64,000 bases of DNA from Hippasteria phrygiana (taxonomy: Eukaryota; Echinodermata; Asteroidea; Valvatida; Goniasteridae): the NCBI GenBank assembly GCA_037893225.1, contig JAZGUH010000360.1:930001-994000 (forward strand), read 5' to 3'. A program made the position numbers and the translations under genes. Shown piece after piece: positions 28,381 through 36,857 of the stretch. Position 1 is the first letter of the stretch. The number at the start of each line of letters is the position of its first letter. The notes under the pieces were generated by a model that saw only the letters and a list, made by a program, of their open reading frames with translations, was not told the DNA's origin and made no database searches.

Positions 28381-31197
28381 CATACCCTAGGGAATTTGAC
28401 ATGCATGGAGCAATAAATAGACGGTAACATGTACACAGATGTTGGCCGGAAAGAAAATAAACATTGCGAGGTTTGAATTTTCTCCACAAGTGTTAACTCT
28501 AAGAAGCCGCCGATAATTGCAACATGTAGCGCCAGATCTAAGCTATCCATACATGTCAAAATTACTGAATTTGGTTGATATTTCATGCAATTATGAATGA
28601 GTAAAGCAAGTCATACCCCAGGGAATTTGACATGCATGGAGCAATAAATAGAAGGTAATATGCACACAGATGTTGGCCGGAAAGAAAATAAACATTGCGA
28701 GGTTTGAATTTTCTCCACAAGTTTTAACTCTAGGAAGCCGCCGATGATTGCAACATGTAGCGCCAGATCTAAGCTATCCATACATGTCAAAATTACTGTA
28801 TTTGGTTTATATTTCATGCAATTATGAATGAGTAAAGCAAGTCATACCCTAGGGAATTTGACAGGCATGGAGCAATAAATAGAAGGTAATATGCACACAG
28901 ATGTTGGCCGGAAAGAAAATAAACATTGCGAGGTTTGAATTTTCTCCACAAGTGTTAACTCTAAGAAGCCGCCGATAATTGCAACATGTAGCGCCAGATC
29001 TAAGCTATCCATACATGTCAAAATTACTGAATTTGGTTGATATTTCATGCAATTATGAATGAGTAAAGCAAGTCCATACCCCAGGGAATTTGACATGCAT
29101 GGAGCAATAAATAGACGGTAACATGTACACAGATGTTGGCCGGAAAGAAAATAAACATTGCGAGGTTTGAATTTTCTCCACAAGTTTTAACTCTAGGAAG
29201 CCGCCGATGATTGCAACATGTAGCGCCAGATCTAAGCTATCCATACATGTCAAAATTACTGTATTTGGTTGATATTTAATGCAATTATGAATGAGTAGAG
29301 CAAGTCATACCCAGGGAATTTGACAGGCATGGAGCAATAAATAGAAGGTAATATGCACACAGATGTTGGCCGGAAAGAAAATAAACATTGCGAGGTTTGA
29401 ATTTCCTCCACAAGTGTTAACTCTAAGAAGCCGCCGATAATTGCAACATGTAGCGCCAGATCTAAGCTATCCATACATGTCAAAATTACTGAATTTGGTT
29501 GATATTTCATGCAATTATGAATGAGTAAAGCAAGTCCATACCCTAGGGAATTTGACATGCATGGAGCAATAAATAGACGGTAACATGTACACAGATGTTG
29601 GCCGGAAAGAAAATAAACATTGCGAGGTTTGAATTTTCTCCACAAGTGTTAACTCTAAGAAGCCGCCGATAATTGCAACATGTAGCGCCAGATCTAAGCT
29701 ATCCATACATGTCAAAATTACTGAATTTGGTTGATATTTCATGCAATTATGAATGAGTAAAGCAAGTCATACCCCAGGGAATTTGACATGCATGGAGCAA
29801 TAAATAGAAGGTAATATGCACACAGATGTTGGCCGGAAAGAAAATAAACATTGCGAGGTTTGAATTTTCTCCACAAGTTTTAACTCTAGGAAGCCGCCGA
29901 TGATTGCAACATGTAGCGCCAGATCTAAGCTATCCATACATGTCAAAATTACTGTATTTGGTTTATATTTCATGCAATTATGAATGAGTAAAGCAAGTCA
30001 TACCCTAGGGAATTTGACAGGCATGGAGCAATAAATAGAAGGTAATATGCACACAGATGTTGGCCGGAAAGAAAATAAACATTGCGAGGTTTGAATTTTC
30101 TCCACAAGTGTTAACTCTAAGAAGCCGCCGATAATTGCAACATGTAGCGCCAGATCTAAGCTATCCATACATGTCAAAATTACTGAATTTGGTTGATATT
30201 TCATGCAATTATGAATGAGTAAAGCAAGTCCATACCCCAGGGAATTTGACATGCATGGAGCAATAAATAGACGGTAACATGTACACAGATGTTGGCCGGA
30301 AAGAAAATAAACATTGCGAGGTTTGAATTTTCTCCACAAGTTTTAACTCTAGGAAGCCGCCGATGATTGCAACATGTAGCGCCAGATCTAAGCTATCCAT
30401 ACATGTCAAAATTACTGTATTTGGTTGATATTTAATGCAATTATGAATGAGTAGAGCAAGTCATACCCCAGGGAATTTGACAGGCATGGAGCAATAAATA
30501 GAAGGTAATATGCACACAGATGTTGGCCGGAAAGAAAATAAACATTGCGAGGTTTGAATTTCCTCCACAAGTGTTAACTCTAAGAAGCCGCCGATAATTG
30601 CAACATGTAGCGCCAGATCTAAGCTATCCATACATGTCAAAATTACTGAATTTGGTTGATATTTCATGCAATTATGAATGAGTAAAGCAAGTCCATACCC
30701 TAGGGAATTTGACATGCATGGAGCAATAAATAGACGGTAACATGTACACAGATGTTGGCCGGAAAGAAAATAAACATTGCGAGGTTTGAATTTTCTCCAC
30801 AAGTGTTAACTCTAAGAAGCCGCCGATAATTGCAACACGTAGCGCCAGATCTAAGCTATCCATACATGTCAAAATTACTGAATTTGGTTGATATTTCATG
30901 CAATTATGAATGAGTAAAGCAAGTCATACCCCAGGGAATTTGACATGCATGGAGCAATAAATAGAAGGTAATATGCACACAGATGTTGGCCGGAAAGAAA
31001 ATAAACATTGCGAGGTTTGAATTTTCTCCACAAGTTTTAACTCTAGGAAGCCGCCGATGATTGCAACATGTAGCGCCAGATCTAAGCTATCCATACATGT
31101 CAAAATTACTGTATTTGGTTTATATTTCATGCAATTATGAATGAGTAAAGCAAGTCATACCCTAGGGAATTTGACAGGCATGGAGCAATAAATAGAA
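27454..31197. repeat. Five-monomer HOR (1157 bp), three copies plus a truncated fourth
   Basis: Copies start near 27454, 28611, 29767 and 30924. The second copy is 1156 bp because one C is missing in catacccaggg near 29310. The fourth copy is cut by the island at 31197 and continues in phase at 39985. Confidence 0.9.
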
Positions 31198-31974
31198 TCT
31201 TTCTTCATCCAACCTTTCCCACAAATAGAAAAAGAATGGAAAGAGAGATTTTGTTGATGCCTTTACAAATCCTCCCCCCCCCCCCCCTCCCCCAGATAAA
31301 TTCGGACTCGCTGCGGCTACTTCTTGGAATGATCCATCAAAGAATCCACTGATTATTCTTCTAACGTAGCCAGCACATACCGTGACTGTCATCTTGCAGA
31401 AATAGTGGCTAAAACTGACTCCCTCGAAGCGTATTCCATTTTTAAAAAAAAAGAAAAGAAAGAAATTACGCTTTGGGTGGGTCAGTCACACATCCACACG
31501 GCTGGCATACCCACCAACCTATTCGTAAATATACAAAAACAATTTCTGCAAGACCAGTCACTTGCGTAAAAACCGATAATGAGACCTTGCTCAACAGAAT
31601 CTTTCTTCATCCAACCTTTAACACAAATAAAAAAAGAATGGAAAGAGAGATTTTGTTGATGCCTTACCACCATGCTTTAACAACCCCCACCTTCCCTACC
31701 CCCTAAACGAACTTTGACTCACTGCGGCTATTTCCTGAGATGATCAAAAAATAAGATAAACTGATCACTCTTTGAATTTTGCCTGCACACACCGGTTCTT
31801 TCTTTCTTGCTATTCTCAAAATTTAAAAAGCACTTCATCTTGTAAAGAGCAAAAAGTTCAACCAAAATGAACAATCGGTTAACCAAGGCCCTGAAACAAA
31901 AGTTCCATCACATTGACTCAAAATCGTAACACATAGTCTGCATGTATGATTACGCCCCCTCCCAATAAACACAA
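31198..31974 (+). mobile_element. Block E1: 5'-truncated element copy
   Basis: Starts abruptly inside a ~398-bp unit at tctttcttcatcc, runs through one C run (31274-31287, 14 C) and one full unit, then enters the terminal segment (31664-31974) and ends CCAATAAACACAA. The S1 head follows without a gap. Confidence 0.75.
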
Positions 31975-32490
31975 AAATAAGTCATTGAGTAAATTAAAAC
32001 AAGAAGCCACATGTTGTTACGCACAAACATATCCTAGCGTGGCCAAGACCAGAGACGAGTTTTTGAAACTCCCGCTCTCTGGGAAAGACATAAATAATTG
32101 GCCCCCGGACGTTTGGTGTATTGACAGTGCCACAAAACTAACCCGCTGACTGACACTCTGCAGAAACAGTGGCCATAAACCGACTCCCAAGAAGCGTGCT
32201 CCACAGATAAGAAATGATTAATAGCCACGCTCTGGGTGAGTCGATTGTACAGCCACACGGCTGGCATACCAACCAGCGGAATTACATAGATACACAAAAA
32301 CAGTTTCTGCAGACCAGTCACCAATATAGAATTATTAAATAGGAGAGCACCACCAACAGAGTCGTTCATCCTCCAACTCCACCAATGTTTTATGGTGGTT
32401 GTTTTAGAAAAAACAAGGAAGAATGAGGATCGGCTTTGTTGATGATGACTTTACAAACCTTACCCCCCCCCCCCCCCCCCCCCTCCCCCA
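31975..32490 (+). repeat. Head module, copy 1
   Basis: Duplicated at 36860-37374. From about 32150 (ctgacactctgcagaaacagt) to 32325 it is a diverged relative of the ~398-bp unit: it shares cacggctggcatacc and acaaaaacagtttctgca-like blocks. It ends in a 21-base C run (32463-32483). Plus-strand and minus-strand frames of 67 and 111 codons exist in both copies, but no family is recognisable, and their conservation only reflects the DNA duplication. Confidence 0.7.
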
Positions 32491-34054
32491 GATAAGCTCG
32501 GACTCGCTGCGGCTACTTCTTGGAATGATCCATCAAAGAATCCACTGATTATTCTTCTAACGTAGCCAGCACATACCGGGACTGTCATCTTGCAGAAATA
32601 GTGGCTAAAACTGACTCCCTCGAAGCGTATTCCATTTTTTAAAAAAAGAAAGAAAGAAATTACGCTTTGGGTGGGTCAGTCACACATCCACACGGCTGGC
32701 ATACCCACCAACCTATTCGTAAATATACAGAAACAATTTCTGCAAGACCAGTCACTTACGTAAAAACCGATAATGAGACCTTGCTCAACAGAATCTTTCT
32801 TCATCCAACCTTTCCCACAAATAGAAAAAGAATGGAAAGAGAGATTTCGTTGATGCCCTTACAAATCCTCCCCCCCCCCCCCTCCCCCAGATAAGTTCGG
32901 ACTCGCTGCGGCTACTTCTTGGAATGATCCATCAAAGAATCCACTGATTATTCTTCTAACGTAGCCAGCACATACCGTGACTGTCATCTTGCAGAAATAG
33001 TGGCTAAAACTGACTCCCTCGAAGCGTACTCCATTCTTAAAAAAAGAAAGAAAGAAATTACGCTTTGGGTGGGTCAGTCACACATCCACACGGCTGGCAT
33101 ACCCACCAACCTATTCGTAAATATACAAAAACAATTTCTGCAAGACCAGTCACTTACGTAAAAACCGATAATGAGACCTTGCTCAACAGAATCTTTCTTC
33201 ATCCAACCTTTCCCACAAATAAAAAAAGAATGGAAAGAGAGATTTTGTTGATGCCTTTACAAATCCTCCCCCCCCCCCCTCCCCCAGATAAGTTCGGACT
33301 CGCTGCGGCTACTTCTTGGAATGATCCATCAAAGAATCCACTGATTATTCTTCTAACGTAGCCAGCACATACCGGGACTGTCATCTTGCAGAAATAGTGG
33401 CTAAAACTGACTCCCTCGAAGCGTATTCCATTTTTAAAAAAAGAAAGAAAGAAATTACGCTTTGGGTGGGTCAGTCACACATCCACACGGCTGGCATACC
33501 CACCAACCTATTCGTAAATATACAGAAACAATTTCTGCAAGACCAGTCACTTACGTAAAAACCGATAATGAGACCTTGCTCAACAGAATCTTTCTTCATC
33601 CAACCTTTCCCACAAATAGAAAAAGAATGGAAAGAGAGATTTTGTTGATGCCCTTACAAATCCTCCCCCCCCCCCCCCCCCTCCCCCAGATAAGTTCGGA
33701 CTCGCTGCGGCTACTTCTTGGAATGATCCATCAAAGAATCCACTGATTATTCTTCTAACGTAGCCAGCACATACCGTGACTGTCATCTTGCAGAAATAGT
33801 GGCTAAAACTGACTCCCTCGAAGCGTACTCCATTCTTAAAAAAAGAAAGAAAGAAATTACGCTTTGGGTGGGTCAGTCACACATCCACACGGCTGGCATA
33901 CCCACCAACCTATTCGTAAATATACAAAAACAATTTCTGCAAGACCAGTCACTTACGTAGAAACCGATAATGAGACCTTGCTCAACAGAATCTTTCTTCA
34001 TCCAACCTTTCCCACAAATAAAAAAAGAATGGAAAGAGAGATTTTGTTGATGCC
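32491..34054 (+). repeat. Tandem ~398-bp units in S1 (four copies)
   Basis: Units start at gataag: 32491, 32890, 33287 and 33689 (spacing 399, 397, 402). Each unit carries actcgctgcggctact, a gaaagaaagaaa microsatellite, cacggctggcataccc and, just before the next unit, a C run followed by TCCCCCA. The C runs are 13 (32870-32882), 12 (33268-33279) and 17 (33665-33681). The last unit switches near 34055 into the terminal segment, itself a diverged unit (actcactgcggctattt). Confidence 0.85.
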
Positions 34055-34370
34055 TTACCTCCATGCTTTAACAACCCCCACCCTCCCTACCCCCTAAACG
34101 AACTTTGACTCACTGCGGCTATTTCCTGAGATGATCAAAAAAATATGATAAACTGATCACTCTTTGAATTTTGCCTGCACACACCGGTTCTTTCTTTCTT
34201 TCTTGCTATTCTCAAAATTTAAAAAGCACTTCATCTTGTAAAGAGCAAAAAGTTCAACCAAAATGAACAATCGGTTAACCAAGGCCCTGAAACAAAAGTT
34301 CCATCACATTGACTCTAAATCGTAACACATAGTCTGCATGTATGATTACGCCCCCTCCCAATAAACACAA
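34055..34370 (+). repeat. Element terminal segment (S1), with AATAAA at the 3' end
   Basis: The same ~315-bp segment closes all four blocks: 31664-31974, 34055-34370, 38939-39253 and 39671-39986. It contains a ttctttctttc microsatellite and ends gccccctcccaataaacaca + a. The sequence after the end differs every time (aaataag, tgataac, gagagat, tatgcac), so this is a true element boundary. Confidence 0.8.
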
Positions 34371-34688
34371 TGATAACCTACCCCGACCACCCAGTCGGCG
34401 GTCGAGGGGGCGTGCATTTGTATCTTTGGAGTCGACCATCCCCGGCTCCAAATGATCCATGTTGACACACACGAATTATCACTACGTAATTGAGTCACAT
34501 GTAGACTGGGACCGATACAAGTCTAACGGCCTTGCACACCATGATTATTCATCAACCGAGTGCAATACTCTGTGCGTATCGTACACCGAACATGTTTTGC
34601 CAAAAAACAAACAACCAGAAAACGGGTACAAATACGATAGCCTGAGTAGCTGAGCTCCATATCCCAGAACAAGCTCCTGATGATAAGA
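34371..34688 (+). promoter_or_regulatory. Presumed 5' region of the 208-codon gene
   Basis: Non-repetitive 5' flank. A GC-rich patch at 34379-34413 includes the inverted repeat cgacc/ggtcg. ATTTGTAT (34416-34423) is one mismatch from the ATTTGCAT octamer found in H2B promoters, which is weak evidence. TACAAATA (34627-34634) is a poor TATA candidate only 55 bp before the ATG. A 64-codon frame (34459-34653) ends shortly before the gene; I recognise nothing in it and it could be an upstream ORF or chance. Confidence 0.3.
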
Positions 34689-35315
34689 ATGGACAGCCAA
34701 GAAGAGTTGCTAGAACTAATCTGCCCGCCCACTCCCGGCTCAAGAGAACATGCGGTCGGTGAGAACCTGATGCTCTTCAGCGACAGCGACGACGAACTCC
34801 CGTCAGCTCAACGGCAACCCTCCCCTCCACCCCGTCGAAGAAACCAAAACGGGCTTATTAAGCTTACACCTGTCGCCAAAAACGTTGTCCACCGCGCTAA
34901 GGTAGAGATTGTCCGCTTAGCCGGCCTGAGAAATCGGGTCCGGCGGCAGGCAGTCTCACTAGAAGAGAGCCTCACCCGTGGCGAAGCCCCCGACTGTTTC
35001 AGAGTAAAGAAAAATATCCCCACCCTTCCTCTGGGTACCTCCTGCCCTCCCGAGATGATCATCTCGTGGAACAAAACATTGGCGGAGTGCACTCTGGAAT
35101 TGGGCCGTCTTACTCTCAGACAATACCAGTCGAAGCTCGCCACGTGTGATTATCAACTAGCGCAGGCAAAAACGGCGGGTGTAAGTTTGATAGACGCCAA
35201 AATTCAGGCCGGGATGGAGAGACGGCGGGCCCAGCGAGTGCTACATATCATCGCTGACGCTGCAGAGCAAAAAGCAGGCCTAGTCCCCAAGTCACGGAGC
35301 GGGTGGCGCAGATAG
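34689..35315 (+). CDS. Uncharacterised basic protein, 208 aa, with histone-type 3' end
   Basis: Single uninterrupted frame ending in TAG. I chose the ATG at 34689 (agaATGG, A at -3 and G at +4) over the in-frame ATG at 34680 (ctgATGA), which would add three residues. I do not recognise the family. Residues 1-40 are acidic and hold LMLFSDSDDE (27-36), shaped like a SUMO-interaction motif with casein kinase 2-type serines. Residues 41-52 are Pro/Arg-rich (PSPPPRRR). Residues 60-95 and about 122-195 look helical and amphipathic, separated by CFRVKKNIPTLPLGTSCPP (103-121). The C-terminus is basic (KSRSGWRR). There is no histone fold, signal peptide, membrane segment or zinc-knuckle array. A stem-loop 23 nt after the stop suggests histone-like mRNA processing. 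It could be a host gene captured by the island or the element's own ORF. Its codon use and length are plausible for a real gene, but expression is unproven. Confidence 0.6.
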   Translation: MDSQEELLELICPPTPGSREHAVGENLMLFSDSDDELPSAQRQPSPPPRRRNQNGLIKLTPVAKNVVHRAKVEIVRLAGLRNRVRRQAVSLEESLTRGEAPDCFRVKKNIPTLPLGTSCPPEMIISWNKTLAECTLELGRLTLRQYQSKLATCDYQLAQAKTAGVSLIDAKIQAGMERRRAQRVLHIIADAAEQKAGLVPKSRSGWRR

Positions 35316-35338
35316 TTCCGGCGTACTACAAACCAAAC

Positions 35339-35374
35339 GGCTCTCTTCAGAGCCACCATATCCTCAAAGAAGAG
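35339..35374 (+). terminator. Histone-type 3' processing signal 1 (stem-loop + HDE)
   Basis: GGCTCTCTTCAGAGCC (35339-35354) has a perfect 6-bp stem and a 4-nt loop and fits the metazoan replication-dependent histone stem-loop consensus. It is followed by ACCA and, after a 10-nt gap, by the purine-rich CAAAGAAGAG (35365-35374), which resembles the histone downstream element read by U7 snRNA. It sits 23 nt after the stop codon, the usual place in histone genes. A backup AATAAA lies at 35399-35404. SLBP would bind the stem-loop and cleavage would fall between it and the HDE (family knowledge). Confidence 0.87.
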
Positions 35375-35542
35375 TTCAGAAATTTCATGCCGTAACCAAA
35401 TAAAATCTATAAATCCTCATTCTTTATTCCTTTTCCCATCCTGTCTTCACCTTCTCCCCACCCGCCTTAACTCTCCCTTGGTTTCCTGCAGAATTTGACA
35501 ACTGACACTCTTCTTTCTGAGGCCTAAACACATGTATGATAT

Positions 35543-35578
35543 GGCTCTTTTCAGAGCCACCAAAACCTCAAAGAAGAG
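35543..35578 (+). terminator. Histone-type 3' processing signal 2 (stem-loop + HDE)
   Basis: GGCTCTTTTCAGAGCC (35543-35558) is the textbook histone stem-loop sequence. It is followed by ACCA and CAAAGAAGAG (35569-35578) with the same 10-nt spacing as signal 1. AATAAA follows at 35603-35608. It lies 204 bp downstream of signal 1 as part of a tandem duplication, and no reading frame sits between the two signals. Confidence 0.9.
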
Positions 35579-35746
35579 ATCACAAATGTCATGCCGTAAC
35601 CAAATAAAATCTATATATTCTCATTCTTTAATCTTTTTCCCATCCTATTTTCATTTTCTTTCCACCCGCCCTAACTCTCCCTTGGTTTCCTGCAGAACTT
35701 GAAAACTGACACTCTTTTTTCTGAGGCCTAAACACATACATGGTAT

Positions 35747-36370
35747 ACCTGTCCAATTATCAATCAGAGAGCATTTGTTATAGCTAAAAGCTTAACCTAT
35801 AGTCACCTTTCCACTTTCTTTCCCACTCCACAACAAAAAAGTGTCAGTCAGGATCTAGCTTCCCTGTATACATAGGATTAAAACAACCTATAAAAACAAC
35901 CTAACAAAAAGAACGGCGACTCCTGACTCGACACCTACGGTATATTAATATATACATGTACATGACCTACATGTAAACTTAATACATGCTCTGATGGCTG
36001 TTGAAATCTATAGCCACACTAACGTTGCCGATGTGTACACATATCATGTATCTCCCCAACCCATCCCTCCCCCACCCACCCACACACCCACGTATCACAT
36101 TTTCTGTGTGTAGTGTCCGTGACCGAATAACACAGTGCGCATGCACGATAAAAACCACAAGGTCCTGACCTACACTATAAGAAGTCGCAACACGAATGCC
36201 ACACTAACCAGAAACTCCACGTACTCTGGCAGATCTCAAAGAGCAAAATACAAACTGCATAATAGATTGAGTCTGCCTGAGTATGGCAAGGAGAATCAAT
36301 TAAAGCCAAAAAACACAACAAAACGAACGAAGCCAAGAAAAGATCTGTCCGTTCCCGCAAACTCAACTGA
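35747..36370. other. Non-coding stretch with AT dyads and a pyrimidine-rich tract
   Basis: No gene that I can support. It contains TATAAAA at 35889-35895 in an otherwise A-rich context, a perfect palindrome TATATTAATATA (35941-35952) followed by CATGTACATG (35955-35964), and a C/A-rich tract around 36055-36092. An 83-codon frame at 36135-36386 is basic and unrecognised; it may be the degraded upstream part of the retroelement frame that follows in another frame. Confidence 0.4.
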
Positions 36371-36625
36371 AAGCGGAAAAATGTGACAAGGACGATCTCT
36401 CTTGAGCTACAACATTGGCATTTAATAAGCGAAAATGAATATCTGAATGCGATATTCGAAACCCAACCCATCTTGGCATACAAACGGCATAAAAACATCA
36501 AAGATGACCTGGTTCGGTCTAGGATTAAAACACCTCCACAATCCGACCAAAAAAGAAAAAATCTGGATGAGGAGAATGTTCAAATCCTTGTAGGACTACT
36601 AGAAGAACAAAATAATGATCAGTAA
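36371..36625 (+). pseudogene. Decayed fragment resembling the C-terminal region of a Penelope-like (GIY-YIG) retroelement protein
   Basis: This frame opens after a TGA at 36368 and ends in TAA. It reads LELQHWHLISENEYL, then NAIFETQPILAYKRHKNIKD and DLVRSRI. From memory of such proteins, the spacing of an HW motif, an IF..PI.AY.R..N..D.LVRS motif and a basic tail matches the linker between reverse transcriptase and GIY-YIG nuclease in Penelope-like and related retroelements. No RT catalytic motif, CxxC finger or GIY-YIG nuclease is visible in the window, and the fragment has no ATG of its own, so it is a relic. A plus-strand hammerhead ribozyme lies 136 nt downstream, as expected for such elements. 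The family assignment needs a profile search. Confidence 0.4.
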
Positions 36626-36760
36626 GCAGTGGATTTCAAACCTTAAAATAAAATAAGTGTCGAAATCCCCTTACTTCGATCATCTAAAAAGAATGGCTGA
36701 AATGTGCAAGATTTCTCTGCTATCATGAGCTTGCATACAAAAAGGAAAAAAACGGAAAAG
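36626..36760. other. Short A-rich spacer
   Basis: Between the retroelement relic and the ribozyme. It is rich in A runs (aaaggaaaaaaacggaaaa) with no recognisable gene or signal. Confidence 0.4.
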
Positions 36761-36761
36761 A

Positions 36762-36855
36762 TGGTGACTGATGAAGTGCGAAAAAAGCACAGAAAATATG
36801 CTTTGCTACCCCTCTCTAAAAAAAGAAAAGCATGGGGCGCAGCATATTATCACCG
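36762..36855 (+). ncRNA. Type I hammerhead ribozyme
   Basis: All core bases are present in order. Stem I 5' strand: tggtga (36762-36767). CUGAUGA: 36768-36774. Stem II: GTGC/GCAC (36776-36779 with 36787-36790) closed by loop gaaaaaa. GAA: 36792-36794. Stem III: AATATGCT (36795-36802) pairs perfectly over 8 bp with AGCATATT (36841-36848), and its loop contains a second helix CCCC/GGGG (809-812 with 834-837 of 36xxx). The cleavage triplet is UUA with H17 = A36849. Stem I 3' strand: TCACCG (36850-36855), giving 5 Watson-Crick pairs plus one G-U. Stem I is open-ended, hence type I. One weak point is an A-A mismatch (36775/36791) where the first stem II pair is usually G-C, so activity may be reduced. 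Confidence 0.8.
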
Positions 36856-36857
36856 GT

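Larger units (their letters stand above)
1..31197. repeat. Satellite array, left block (231/232-bp monomers)
   Basis: Head-to-tail tandem array of about 135 monomers, all in one orientation. The period is seen by following the motif gcaacatgtagcgcc, which recurs at 47, 279, 511, 742, 973, 1205 and 1437, so steps are 232 or 231. The one-base difference comes from caagtccatacc versus caagtcatacc. Monomers differ at a limited set of recurring sites (gataa/gatga, ctctagg/ctctaag, tgaat/tgtat, ttcat/ttaat, gtaaa/gtaga), and these combine into higher-order repeats. No gene is present: minus-strand frames of 66-120 codons recur in every monomer but run across monomer junctions and shift frame because 232 is not a multiple of three. 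The block continues off the left edge and stops abruptly at the island. Confidence 0.98.
31973..34370 (+). mobile_element. Block S1: 2.4-kb element body
   Basis: Order: head module (31975-32490), four ~398-bp units, terminal segment (34055-34370). It matches S2 (36858-39253) at offsets of 4883-4885; the wobble comes from C-run length. Its first bases, aaaaataagtc, correspond to 36858 onward, just after the hammerhead ribozyme, so S1 lacks the ribozyme. Confidence 0.8.
35339..35746 (+). repeat. 204-bp tandem duplication of the histone-type 3' flank
   Basis: Copy 1 is 35339-35542 and copy 2 about 35543-35746. Shared blocks include the stem-loop, the HDE, atgccgtaaccaaataaaat, ctctcccttggtttcctgca, ctgacactctt and ctgaggcctaaacacat. 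The copies differ by scattered substitutions, so the duplication is older than the satellite HOR copies. The stem-loop and HDE are better preserved than the flanks. Confidence 0.85.
34371..36857 (+). other. Block U: 2.5-kb single-copy segment
   Basis: The only stretch of the window present once, lying between the S1 terminus and S2. It is less AT-rich around the gene than the satellite. In order it contains the 208-codon gene, a duplicated histone-type 3' end, AT-rich non-coding sequence, a decayed retroelement reading frame and a hammerhead ribozyme, all on the plus strand. Because S2 follows directly with no terminus between them, U+S2 (4883 bp) may be one element copy whose 5' part is missing from S1, E1 and E2 (inference). 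Confidence 0.7.

Noticed and set aside
34677..34683. Second CTGATGA motif, considered as another hammerhead core
   Set aside because: No stem II, no GAAA at a suitable distance and no pairing arms; it overlaps the start codons of the gene by chance.
34808..35156. Minus-strand frames of 65-111 codons inside the 208-codon gene
   Set aside because: Shadows of the plus-strand gene, which has the better start context and the matching 3' signals.
34371..36857. Canonical histone gene in the single-copy segment
   Set aside because: The 208-codon protein shows no H1, H2A, H2B, H3 or H4 features, and no other frame in U does either.
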